Of a stretch of DNA of 64,000 nt, positions 42,483 through 50,576 are shown one piece after another. The notes under the pieces are model-generated. The model searched no databases, had not been told where the DNA came from, and was given only the letters and a program-made list of their open reading frames with translations. Source of the stretch: CAWHXG01 sp963833235 (GTDB lineage: Bacteria; Pseudomonadota; Alphaproteobacteria; Rhodobacterales; Rhodobacteraceae); NCBI GenBank assembly GCA_963833235.1, contig CAWHXG010000002.1, positions 62,001 to 126,000 of the forward strand, written 5' to 3'. The translations under genes and the position numbers were made by a program. How positions within the stretch are numbered: the stretch's first letter is position 1; every line of letters starts with the position of its first letter.

Positions 42483-42503
42483 GGCGAACGTCCTTCGGGG
42501 AAT

Positions 42504-42656
42504 GGCGGTCGGCGGTCGGCGGTCGGCGGTCGGCGGTCGGCGGTCGGCGGTCGGCGGTCGGCGGTCGGCGGTCGGCGGTCGGCGGTCGGCGGTCGGCGGT
42601 CGGCGGTCGGCGGTCGGCGGTCGGCGGTCGGCGGTCGGCGGTCGGCGGTCGGCGGT
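42504..42656. repeat. Heptanucleotide microsatellite, 21 perfect copies of GGCGGTC
   Basis: GGCGGTC repeats without a single mismatch from 42504 to 42650, followed by a truncated copy (GGCGGT). It occupies 153 of the 212 bases between the CNB/TrxR-like gene and the unknown gene downstream, ending 22 bases before the latter's start codon. Perfect short repeats of this length are prone to slipped-strand copy-number change. Confidence 0.97.
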
Positions 42657-42694
42657 ACGGTGGAAAACAGGCGGCGGCCTGTCAAGCTGCCGCT

Positions 42695-44308
42695 TCAGTC
42701 CCTGACATGCTCCCAGACCTTCGAGATCACCACCGATCCCTCGCCGACGGCCGAGGCGACGCGCTTGGTCGACCCCGCGCGGACGTCGCCCACGGCGAAG
42801 ATGCCGGGGGCGGAGGTATCGAAGGGCGAGCCCTTGCCGCAGGCCTGACCGGTCAGCACGAAGCCCTTCTCGTCGAGGTCCACGAGGCCCGAGAGCCAGC
42901 CGGTGTTGGGCGCCGCACCCGCCATCACGAAGAGGCCGCCGGTGTTCAGTCGCCAGTCCTCGCCCGAGCTCTTGTCGCGGACGGTGATGGCGCCGAGGTG
43001 ATCGGCGCCGTGCAGCCCGGCGATCTCGGTGCGGTGGTGGATGGTGATGTCCGGCGCGGCGGCCAGGCGCGAGCTGAGATAGTCCGACATCGAGGCGGCC
43101 AGCGTATCGCCGCGCACCAGAAGGTGAACGTGCCTGGCGGTGCGCGACAGGAACATCGCCGCCTGCCCCGCCGAGTTGCCGCCGCCGATCACCGCGACCT
43201 CCATGTCGCGACAGAACCGCGCCTCGATCTCGGTGGCGGCGTAGAAGATGCCGGCGCCTTCGAACTCTTCCAGCCGGTCGAGCGGCAGGCGGCGGTACTG
43301 GACCCCGGTGGCCACCACGATGGCGCGGGTGCACACCTCCTGTCCGCCGTCGAGGGTGACGCAGAAGCCATCGCCCCTTCGTGTCAGCTGGGTGGCGCGG
43401 CGCGGCATGGCGAAGCGGGTGCCGAACTTGAGCGCCTGCACCTCGCCGCGCCAGCAGAGGTCTGCCCCCGAGATGCCGGTGGGAAAGCCCATGTAGTTCT
43501 CGATCCGGCTGGAGGTGCCTGCCTGCCCGCCGATGGTCAGGTCCTCGACCACCAGCGCACGCAGCCCTTCCGCCCCGGCATAGACGCCCGCGGCGATCCC
43601 CGCCGGGCCGCCGCCGACGACGACCACGTCGAAGGCCGCCGCCTCGCCAAGGCTGAAATCCAGCCCGAAGAAGCGCGCGACGCCGCGGGGGGTGGGATCT
43701 TCCAGCACGGTGCTCTCGCCGAGGATCGCCGCGGGTGCGCCGGGCTCCAGCCCGCAGATCTGCGCGATGCGGTGCGCATCTTCGCTGCCGGGGTCGAACT
43801 GGCGGAAGGGGATGCGGTTGCGTCCGGCGAAGGCGGCGATCTCGCGGATGCCGCGGTCGCCGTCGAGGCCCAGAAGGGTCAGGCCGCCCTTGTTGCTCTC
43901 CAGCAGGCGGCGGCGGCGCGCGGCCATGACGGTGACGATGATGTCGGACATCTCGGGCACCGCGGCCATGAGGGAGAGCATCTTGTCGCGCTCCACGCAG
44001 AGGGTGCGCACGGCCCCGATGGCGCGGCTGGCCAGAAGGTTGTTGCCGCCGGTGAGAAAGCTGATCTCGCCGACGAACTGGGTGGGGCCGAGCGTGGCGC
44101 CGCCGTAGCGGGTGCCGGTCGAGGGGTCGACCGCCTCGGCCTCGCCCTCCAGCATGTAGTGGAAGGTTTCCGAGGGCTCGCCGAAGCGGGTGATCCATTC
44201 GCCCGGGGCGAAGGTCTGTTCGGTGGCGATGCGGCGGATGGCGCGCACATGCGCATCCTCCAGCGGCGTGCGGGCCATGGTGGTGAGATCGGCGGCAAGG
44301 GTTTCCAT
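42695..44308 (-). CDS. Cyclic-nucleotide-binding / thioredoxin reductase-like flavoprotein
   Basis: 537 residues in three parts. Residues ~15-135 form a cyclic-nucleotide-binding beta-roll (FAPGEWITRFGEPSETFHYM, VGEISFLTGGNNLLASRAIG). Residues ~145-215 form a small thioredoxin-fold-like segment. From ~225 there is a TrxR-type FAD/NAD(P) module: VVVVGGGPAGIAAGVYA, IENYMGFPTGISG, VAVIGGGNSAGQAAMFLSR and GIFAVGDVRAGSTKRVASAVGEG. The redox CxxC of thioredoxin reductase is absent; the site reads FYAATEIEARFC. It may therefore be a cNMP- or redox-responsive reductase with another partner. AGGAG precedes the ATG. Confidence 0.85.
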   Translation of the reverse strand: METLAADLTTMARTPLEDAHVRAIRRIATEQTFAPGEWITRFGEPSETFHYMLEGEAEAVDPSTGTRYGGATLGPTQFVGEISFLTGGNNLLASRAIGAVRTLCVERDKMLSLMAAVPEMSDIIVTVMAARRRRLLESNKGGLTLLGLDGDRGIREIAAFAGRNRIPFRQFDPGSEDAHRIAQICGLEPGAPAAILGESTVLEDPTPRGVARFFGLDFSLGEAAAFDVVVVGGGPAGIAAGVYAGAEGLRALVVEDLTIGGQAGTSSRIENYMGFPTGISGADLCWRGEVQALKFGTRFAMPRRATQLTRRGDGFCVTLDGGQEVCTRAIVVATGVQYRRLPLDRLEEFEGAGIFYAATEIEARFCRDMEVAVIGGGNSAGQAAMFLSRTARHVHLLVRGDTLAASMSDYLSSRLAAAPDITIHHRTEIAGLHGADHLGAITVRDKSSGEDWRLNTGGLFVMAGAAPNTGWLSGLVDLDEKGFVLTGQACGKGSPFDTSAPGIFAVGDVRAGSTKRVASAVGEGSVVISKVWEHVRD

Positions 44309-44399
44309 CGCGGGGGCTCCTCGGGCTTGCGCGGGTGCGGGCGGACGGGCCGGACACAGAGCCGATGCGGACGGGGTTGGCGGCCGGCCTGGCCGGCGG

Positions 44400-44566
44400 G
44401 AGACTTGCCGGGCGGGCCGGCGGGGGGCTTGCCGGACGAGCCGGCGGGGGGCTTGCCGGACGGGCCGGCGGGGGGCTTGCCGGACGGGCCGGCGGGGGGC
44501 TTGCCGGACGGGCCGGCGGGGGGCTTGCCGGACGGGCCGGCGGGGGCTACCGGGCGGGCCGGCGGG
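44400..44566. repeat. 24-bp tandem array, about 7 copies
   Basis: The CTTGCCGG landmark occurs at 44404, 44428, 44452, 44476, 44500 and 44524 (exact 24-base steps), with a degenerate final copy near 44548. The middle copies are identical. It fills most of the 278-base gap between the ycjF-like gene and the CNB/TrxR-like gene and lies about 90 bases upstream of the latter's start codon. No gene is supported in this gap. Confidence 0.9.
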
Positions 44567-44586
44567 ATCGTCGCCGCCCGGGCGCT

Positions 44587-45720
44587 TCAGGCGCGGTCGG
44601 TCTTCGCCTCGGCCTCGGCGCGCGCGAAGAGGCCGGCGAGCGCCCGGCCGAGCAGCTTGCTGACCGACGGGCGGCGGCGCGACAGGAAGGGCAGCGGCCG
44701 GCAGACCTCCATCGCGGCGACGCCGACGCGGGCAGTGAGCGCGCCGTTGACGATGCCCTCGCCGAAGCGGCGCGAGAGCTTGGAGAGAACCGAACCGCCG
44801 GCGACCGAGCCGATGAGGTCGTCGCCCACCGCGACCATGCCGGTGGCGACGATGTGGGTCAGCACCGCGCGGGCGAGCCGCCAGGTGCCGAGCGCGCCGG
44901 AGCGGCCGCCATAGATCTCGCCGATGCGCCGGATCATCCGCAGGTTCGACGTGAGCGCCGCGATGATGTCGGCGAAGGCGATGGGCACCAGCGCGGTGAC
45001 GGTGGCGACCTGACGGGCGGCGTTCTCGACCTCGCGGACGGCCTGCGCGTCGAGCGGGGCGAGCAGCTCGGCCTCGGCCAGCGCGAGCGCGGCATCGGCA
45101 TCGAAGGCGTCGGCGAGGCCCGCCTTGAGGTTGTCGCGCGACCAGCGCAGCTCCAGCCTGCCCGAGTAGAACTCCGCCAGTTTCTCGGCGATGGCGCGGG
45201 CGGCCTTGAGGTCTCGCGCGGCGATGGCGTCGGCCGCCTGGTGCTGCAGCGTGTCGAGCCGCGCCAGCCGGGTGAAGGCCGCGACCTCGCGCAGGATGAT
45301 GGCGAGGCAGACCAGACCGAAGGCGATCAGCAGCACCCCGGCGATGGCGCCCAGCACCGGGTTGGCCGCCAGCAGGTTGGCGACGAAGGCCCAGAGCGCG
45401 AGGGTGGCGAAGAAGAAGGTCGTGCTGACGAGCAGGCCCCAGAACCAGCGGGTCAGCGGGCGCGCGGGCCGGGCGGCGAGCACTGCCAGCCGCTGCATGG
45501 CCGCGGCATCCTGCCCCGATCCCGCGGCATCGGGCACCGGCGGCGCGGCGGCGGGATCGAAGGCCGGATCGTAGCCGGCGCGGTCGCCCTCGGGGTCGGC
45601 CTCGAAGACGTGCGGGGCCGGGCGGCCGGTGGCCGGGCCCGCGGAGGCTTCGTGCCGTGGCTGGCGCGCCGGCTCGTCCTCGATCTCGAAGAGCACGGGG
45701 CCGCGGGGTTCGGTCATCAT
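44587..45720 (-). CDS. ycjF: YcjF/TIGR01620-family inner membrane protein (DUF697)
   Basis: 377 residues. An acidic N-terminal tail (~90 residues) precedes two membrane helices (WFWGLLVSTTFFFATLALWA and LGAIAGVLLIAFGLVCLAII, ~115-160). The DUF697 region follows (ALVPIAFADIIAALTSNLRM, IRRIGEIYGGRSGALGTWRL) near 265-320. YcjF is the partner of the YcjX GTPase-like protein in envelope stress operons. It starts 64 bases after ycjX ends on the same strand. Two adjacent ATGs (45720, 45717) could serve as start. Confidence 0.88.
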   Translation of the reverse strand: MMTEPRGPVLFEIEDEPARQPRHEASAGPATGRPAPHVFEADPEGDRAGYDPAFDPAAAPPVPDAAGSGQDAAAMQRLAVLAARPARPLTRWFWGLLVSTTFFFATLALWAFVANLLAANPVLGAIAGVLLIAFGLVCLAIILREVAAFTRLARLDTLQHQAADAIAARDLKAARAIAEKLAEFYSGRLELRWSRDNLKAGLADAFDADAALALAEAELLAPLDAQAVREVENAARQVATVTALVPIAFADIIAALTSNLRMIRRIGEIYGGRSGALGTWRLARAVLTHIVATGMVAVGDDLIGSVAGGSVLSKLSRRFGEGIVNGALTARVGVAAMEVCRPLPFLSRRRPSVSKLLGRALAGLFARAEAEAKTDRA

Positions 45721-45784
45721 GGGGCGGACTTTCCGAATGGGGCCTGGCGCCGCGCGGCCGCCCGGCAAGCTTGCAGGCCGGCGG

Positions 45785-47200
45785 TCACAGCCTGTCACCG
45801 ATCAGGAACTGGGCGGCGCGGTCCAGGCGAATATGGGGCGGGCCGTCGCCCGCGCGCAAGGTCATGGGCGCGGGGGCGAAGCGCATCACCTCGTAATCGG
45901 CATCGAGCCACTTCTCGGCACCGTCGCGCGCGGGCGTCATGAGCTGCGCGGGATCCTCGGGCAGCGCGCCGGGATAGAACGCCGCCTGCCGCCCGGTGTC
46001 GAGCAGCCGGCCGCGCACCACGTTGAGGTCGCGGCCCTGGTGGTGGCGGGTTTCCTCCACCGTGGCGCGCAGGGCGGCGATCGACATCGCCTCGGTCTTG
46101 GCGCCGGCGAAATCGGCGCGGCGGCGGGCTTCGCGGACCAGCGCTTCCATGATCGCGGTCAGGCGGGCATGCTGGGTGTGGTGCAGATGGTCGGCCTTGG
46201 TGGCGCAGAAGAGGATCTTGCCCACCCGCTTGCCACCGAGCAGCGAGGCGAGAAAGCCGCTGGTGCCCGGGCGGAAGGCGGTGAGCACCTCGGTCATGGT
46301 GCGGCGCAGATCCTCCACGGCGCGGGGGCCGGCATGGATGGCGCCGAGGACGTCGACCAGCACCACCTGCCGGTCGATGCGGGCGAAGTGGTCGCGGAAG
46401 AAGGGGCGCACGACGTTGGCCTTGTAGCTGTCGTAGCGGCGGACCATCTCGCGCCCGAGGCTGCCGCGCCCGGCGCTGCCGGTGTCGCGGAGCGGCGCGA
46501 AGGTGAGGACGGGCGAGCCGGCCAGATCGCCCGGCAGCAGGAACCGGCCCGGGGTGCAGTCGGAATAGCCGGCCTTGCGAGCGGTCTGCAGGTAGGTCGT
46601 GAAGCTTTCCGCCAGCGTCTGGGCGGTGGATTCCGTGAGGCTGGCCGAGGGCTCCGCCACGGCGGCGAGGTCGAGGTAGGGCTGCGCGCCGGGGCGGCCC
46701 TGCATCCGGTCGAGGCTGCCGGTGGCCCAGTCGTCGTAGTCGCGGTCCATCAGCGCGAGGTCGAGCAGCCATTCGCCGGGATAGTCGACGATGTCGAGAT
46801 GCAGGGTCTGCGGACCCTGCAGGCCGCCGAGCAGCCCACCGGGGCGCAGCCGCAGCGACAGGCGCAGTTCGCTGACCGCGCGGGTGCTGTCGGGCCAGCT
46901 GGGGCTGGTGGAGGTCAGCGCGGCGAGGTGGGTCTCGTAGTCGAAGCGCGGCAGCGTGTCGTCGGGCTGGGGCTGCAGGAAGGCCGAGAGGATCCGGCCC
47001 TCGGCGGCGGCCACCAGTTGCGGCATCCGCCCGCGTTCAAGCAGGTTGGCCACGAAGGAGGTGATGAAGACGGTCTTGCCCGCCCGGCTGAGCCCGGTGA
47101 CGCCGATGCGGATCGTCGGCTCGAAGAAGGTCTCCGACACCGCCGCGCCGGCATTCTCGACGCGGCGCGTCACCGCGTCAGTCAGTCTTCCCAGAACCAC
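45785..47200 (-). CDS. ycjX: YcjX-family P-loop protein
   Basis: 471 residues. The P-loop is IGVTGLSRAGKTVFITSF near residues 29-46. Family blocks include IVDYPGEWLLDLALM, RDYDDWATGSLDRM, RPFFRDHFARIDRQVVLVDV and KILFCATKADHLHHTQHARL with the TKAD nucleotide-specificity motif. YcjX is a stress-induced GTP-binding protein of uncertain role. The start is a GTG at 47200 with GAGGGG seven bases upstream; the ATG that opens the frame (47599) lies in repetitive intergenic DNA and is rejected. Confidence 0.9.
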   Translation of the reverse strand: MVLGRLTDAVTRRVENAGAAVSETFFEPTIRIGVTGLSRAGKTVFITSFVANLLERGRMPQLVAAAEGRILSAFLQPQPDDTLPRFDYETHLAALTSTSPSWPDSTRAVSELRLSLRLRPGGLLGGLQGPQTLHLDIVDYPGEWLLDLALMDRDYDDWATGSLDRMQGRPGAQPYLDLAAVAEPSASLTESTAQTLAESFTTYLQTARKAGYSDCTPGRFLLPGDLAGSPVLTFAPLRDTGSAGRGSLGREMVRRYDSYKANVVRPFFRDHFARIDRQVVLVDVLGAIHAGPRAVEDLRRTMTEVLTAFRPGTSGFLASLLGGKRVGKILFCATKADHLHHTQHARLTAIMEALVREARRRADFAGAKTEAMSIAALRATVEETRHHQGRDLNVVRGRLLDTGRQAAFYPGALPEDPAQLMTPARDGAEKWLDADYEVMRFAPAPMTLRAGDGPPHIRLDRAAQFLIGDRL

Positions 47201-47612
47201 GTCGCACCCCTCGTCCGCCCTTACCGGCGCCTCGGCCGGATCCCGGGCCAGAGCCGAAGCCCCTGCGCGCCCGGCGTCGCGGGACACACATAGCCATGCC
47301 GGGGAGGCGCCGCCAGCCCTGCCGCAGCGGCGACGCGTTGGGGGCGCTGCCCCCGGTCGCGGGGCGGTAGGGCCCCGCGACCTCCCCCGGGATATTTTTG
47401 GAATATCGAAGGAGTGGGGGTACGGCGCGGCTGCGAGGGCGCTCTTCTTTGGGGGGGCAGGCGGGCCTGCGCGGGGGCGGGGCTGCAACGGCGGCCAGCG
47501 GCGGCCAGGGGCGGCCAGGCTGGGAGCGGGAGCCCGCGGGGGCACGGCCACGATCGCGACGGGCTGGCGGGAGGGGCGGCTTTCTGGCACATCGGGCACG
47601 AAGGAGCGCGCG
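47201..47612. other. Gene-free stretch with nested hairpins between ycjX and aroQ
   Basis: 412 bases. It includes GTCGCGGGGC (47356-47365) pairing with GCCCCGCGAC (47372-47381), 10 of 10, and GATATT-TTTGG-AATATC (47391-47406) just after CCCCCGGG. This combination (GGGGCGCTGCCCC, long GC hairpin, CCCGGGATATTTTTGG) resembles palindromic intergenic elements I associate with Rhodobacterales genomes; that link is from memory and unverified. Further right is GC-rich DNA with CGGCCAG-type repeats near 47490-47520 and no supported gene. Confidence 0.5.
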
Positions 47613-48053
47613 ATGCCGGGCGAGGTGCATGTTCTGAACGGGCCGAACCTGAACCTGCTGGGGGTTCGGCAGCCGGAGGTCTACGGCGCCGCGACGCTGG
47701 CGGATGTGGAGGCGGCGTGCCGGGCGCTCGCGGGCGAGCTGGGCTTGGGCGTTCGGTTCGCGCAGAGCAACCACGAGGGGGTGCTGGTGGACCTGATCCA
47801 GGCGGCGCGCGGCGCGGCGGCGGGGATCGTGATCAACCCCGGCGCCTACAGCCATACCTCGATCGCCATCCTCGATGCGCTGACGGCCTTCGACGGGCCG
47901 GTTCTGGAGGTGCATGTCTCGAACATCCACAGGCGGGAGGCGTTCCGGCACCACTCGTTCGTGTCGCTGCGCGCCGACGGCGTGATCGCGGGGTTCGGGG
48001 TGGAGGGCTACGCGCTGGCCCTGCGGCGGATGGCGACGCTGCTGGCCGGCTAG
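47613..48053 (+). CDS. aroQ: Type II 3-dehydroquinate dehydratase
   Basis: 146 residues, the normal size of the dodecameric type II enzyme. Motifs: VLNGPNLNLLGVRQPEVYG with the catalytic Tyr nearby, QSNHEGVLVDLIQAA, VINPGAYSHTSIAILDAL and EVHVSNIHRREAFRHHS with the catalytic His. It carries out the third step of the shikimate pathway. AAGGAG precedes the ATG. It is convergent with the racemase-family gene (15-base gap). Confidence 0.96.
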   Translation: MPGEVHVLNGPNLNLLGVRQPEVYGAATLADVEAACRALAGELGLGVRFAQSNHEGVLVDLIQAARGAAAGIVINPGAYSHTSIAILDALTAFDGPVLEVHVSNIHRREAFRHHSFVSLRADGVIAGFGVEGYALALRRMATLLAG

Positions 48054-48068
48054 CCAAGGGGCGGGGTT

Positions 48069-48740
48069 CTAGGCGCGATGGGCGCCGGACCAGATCAGGG
48101 CGGCGGCATCGAGGATGGTGTAGACCGGGCGGCGGGCGGCCTGCGCGATGCGGGCGGCGCAGGGCGGCAGGTTGGCGCATTCCAGCAGGATCGCGGCAAT
48201 TTCCGAGCGGCCGGCGACGAGGGCGGCGGCGCGGTCCGCCGCGGCTTCGGCGATCGCGGCGGCATCGAGGCGATCCACCGGCGCGCCGTGCAGGATCGGG
48301 CCGGCGAAGGCGGGGCAGTCTTCCATCCCGGCGATGGCGGCCTCGGCGGGCGCGATCCCGGCGGCGGCCAGCGCGGCCGGGCCGAGGGCGGGGCGCGACG
48401 CGGTGAGAATGCCGACCGCCGCGCCGGGGGCGTGCATGGTGCGGAGGAGCGGCCAGAGCGACAGGGCGGAGAGCATCACCGGCAGGCCGGCCGCCGCGGC
48501 GAGGCGCGCCTGGCTGGTCACCAGGAACCCGCAGGTGGAGACGAGGCCCACGGCACCTGCCGCGCGAAGTTCGCGGGCCGCGCCGAGCAGCGCCGCCTCC
48601 ATCCCGGACAGCGGCGGTGCGTCGCGGACGACCTGGGCCACCCCGGCCGGCACCCGGACGATGCGGACCGGGAGGGGATAGCTTGCCGGGTTGCCCGCAT
48701 CGCCCAGCGGCCGGGGGAACGCGGTGTCGAGCATCAGCAC
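48069..48740 (-). CDS. Aspartate/glutamate racemase-superfamily protein
   Basis: 223 residues. The two cysteines expected of the superfamily are present in LVSTCGFLV (near 70) and LLECANLPP (near 190), with GILTASRPAL marking the domain repeat. Members include Asp, Glu and hydantoin racemases and maleate isomerase; the substrate cannot be read from sequence. It is encoded 25 bases downstream of the ALDH7-type dehydrogenase on the same strand and probably shares its transcript, which suggests a shared amino-acid or organic-acid pathway. Confidence 0.8.
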   Translation of the reverse strand: MLMLDTAFPRPLGDAGNPASYPLPVRIVRVPAGVAQVVRDAPPLSGMEAALLGAARELRAAGAVGLVSTCGFLVTSQARLAAAAGLPVMLSALSLWPLLRTMHAPGAAVGILTASRPALGPAALAAAGIAPAEAAIAGMEDCPAFAGPILHGAPVDRLDAAAIAEAAADRAAALVAGRSEIAAILLECANLPPCAARIAQAARRPVYTILDAAALIWSGAHRA

Positions 48741-48765
48741 CCCCAGGAACGGCGGCGCGGGCGGC

Positions 48766-50268
48766 TCAGACGTTAAAGGTGACGCCCTGGGCGAGGGGCA
48801 GCTCGCGCGAGTAGTTCACCGTGGCCGTCTGCCGGCGCATGTAGCCCTTCCAGGCGTCGGAGCCGCTTTCGCGCCCGCCGCCGGTCTCCTTCTCGCCGCC
48901 GAAGGCGCCGCCGATCTCGGCGCCGGACGGGCCGATATTGACGTTGGCGATGCCGCAGTCGGAGCCGGAGGCGGCCAGGAAGGCTTCGGCCTCGCGCAGG
49001 TCGGTGGTGAAGATCGAGGAGGAGAGGCCCTGCGGGACGTCGTTCTGCAGGGCGATGGCCTCGGCGAGGTCGCCGTAGCCGAGGACGTAGAGGATGGGGG
49101 CGAAGGTTTCGGTTCGGACCAGATCGGATTGCCCCGGCATCACGGCAAGTGCGGGCGTCACGTAGGCGCCGCCCTCCGGCACGCCCTCGGTCACCGGGGC
49201 ACCGCCATGGACCGTGCCGCCCTCGGCGCGGGCGGCGTCGAGCGCGGCGGCCATGGCATCGCGCGCGGCGGCGTCGATCAGCGGTCCGACGAGGGTGCCG
49301 GCCACGAGCGGGGAGCCGACGGGCAGATCGGCGTAGACCCGGGCCAGGCGGGCGACCAGATCGTCGCGCAGGCTCTCGTGGACGATCAGGCGCCGCAGGG
49401 AAGTGCAACGCTGGCCCGCGGTTCCGACGGCGGAGAAGACGATGGCGCGCACGGCCATGTCGAGATCGGCCGAGGGTGCCACGATCATCGCGTTGTTGCC
49501 GCCCAGCTCGAGGATGGCGCGGCCGAAGCGCTGCGCCACCACCGGCGCCACCGCGCGGCCCATCCGGGTGGAGCCGGTGGCGGAGACCACGGGGATGTGC
49601 GGCGATGCCGCCAGCGCCTCGCCCAGATCGGCGCCGCCGATAACGACCTGCAGCAGGCCCTTGGGCGCGTCCTCTCCGAACCGGGCGAGGGCACGGCCGA
49701 AGATGGCCTCGCAGGCGAGCGCCGTAAGCGGGGTCTTCTCGGACGGCTTCCAGATCACCGGGTCGCCGCAGACGAGCGCCAGGGCCGCGTTCCAGGACCA
49801 GACGGCGACGGGGAAGTTGAAGGCCGAGACCACCGCGACCGGGCCGATCGGATGCCAGCTTTCCATCATCCGGTGGCCGGGGCGTTCCGAGGCGATGGTG
49901 AGCCCGTGGAGCTGCCGGGAGAGGCCGACGGCGAAATCGCAGATGTCGATCATCTCCTGCACCTCGCCCAGACCCTCGGCGCGGATCTTGCCGGCCTCGA
50001 GCGAAACGAGGAGGCCCAGATCCTCCTTGGCGGCGCGCAGCTCCTCGCCCAAAAGCCGCACGAGCTCGCCGCGGCGCGGGGCCGGCACGGCCGACCAGGC
50101 GGCGAAGGCGGTGCGGGCGGCGTCGATGATGCCCTCCATCGCGGCGGGCTCGGTCGGATGCAGCGCGACCATCTGCTGGCCGTCGATGGGAGAGGCGACC
50201 TTTAGCGACCCGCCCGACAGGCTGGGGCCATCGAGGCCGAGGGCGGTGAGGACGGACAGATCGGGCAT
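48766..50268 (-). CDS. ALDH7-type aldehyde dehydrogenase (L-aminoadipate-semialdehyde dehydrogenase-like)
   Basis: 500 residues. Catalytic Glu is in ILELGGNNAMIV and catalytic Cys in GTAGQRCTSLRRL. VVSAFNFPVAVWSWNAALAL and PVIWKPSEKTPL form the NAD site. The C-terminal NVNIGPSGAEIGGAFGGEKE block (then TGGGRESGSDAWK) is typical of ALDH7 (antiquitin/AmaB), which oxidises L-2-aminoadipate 6-semialdehyde in lysine or pipecolate breakdown. The ATG at 50268 has AGGAG six bases upstream. It diverges from the TRAP transporter operon; a link between them is plausible but unproven. Confidence 0.9.
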   Translation of the reverse strand: MPDLSVLTALGLDGPSLSGGSLKVASPIDGQQMVALHPTEPAAMEGIIDAARTAFAAWSAVPAPRRGELVRLLGEELRAAKEDLGLLVSLEAGKIRAEGLGEVQEMIDICDFAVGLSRQLHGLTIASERPGHRMMESWHPIGPVAVVSAFNFPVAVWSWNAALALVCGDPVIWKPSEKTPLTALACEAIFGRALARFGEDAPKGLLQVVIGGADLGEALAASPHIPVVSATGSTRMGRAVAPVVAQRFGRAILELGGNNAMIVAPSADLDMAVRAIVFSAVGTAGQRCTSLRRLIVHESLRDDLVARLARVYADLPVGSPLVAGTLVGPLIDAAARDAMAAALDAARAEGGTVHGGAPVTEGVPEGGAYVTPALAVMPGQSDLVRTETFAPILYVLGYGDLAEAIALQNDVPQGLSSSIFTTDLREAEAFLAASGSDCGIANVNIGPSGAEIGGAFGGEKETGGGRESGSDAWKGYMRRQTATVNYSRELPLAQGVTFNV

Positions 50269-50285
50269 GGAGGCTCCTGACGAGT

Positions 50286-50375
50286 GCGGATCGGGCGGGG
50301 GCGGATCGGGCGGGGGCGGATCGGGCGGGGGCGGATCGGGCGTGTGCGGATCGGGCGGGGGCGGATCGGGCGTAT
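50286..50375. repeat. 15-bp tandem array, 6 copies, upstream of the ALDH gene
   Basis: GCGGATCGGGCGGGG starts at 50286, 50301, 50316, 50331, 50346 and 50361. The first ten or so bases are invariant and the last five alternate between GGGG, GTGT and GTAT endings. It begins 18 bases upstream of the ALDH start codon, just beyond its ribosome site. The rest of the 308-base gap to dctP (50376-50576) is GC-rich and shows a 7-bp hairpin at 50399-50419 but no convincing promoter. Confidence 0.92.
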
Positions 50376-50576
50376 GCGCCCCTGCTACTGCAACGGCGGG
50401 CGGCGGGAAAGTCGCCGCCGGATCGGGCACCCGGCGCCCGCGCGGCGCCCAGGACCCCTGCCCTTGCGGAAAATCCGTGGCCTTGCGCCGCGCCGCCATG
50501 TTTAGTGGCGGCGAACGGGCATCGCGCGCAACGCGCAAAGCCAGTCAGCCAAGAAGAAACCGACCGGGAGAGACCG

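Noticed and set aside
42350..42685. Small proteins made of PPTADRR repeats
   Set aside because: Produced by reading the heptanucleotide array, which is open in all frames; no ribosome site or conserved part.
44190..44663. Gly/Arg repeat protein encoded by the 24-bp array
   Set aside because: Translation of a tandem repeat only, no credible start or family.
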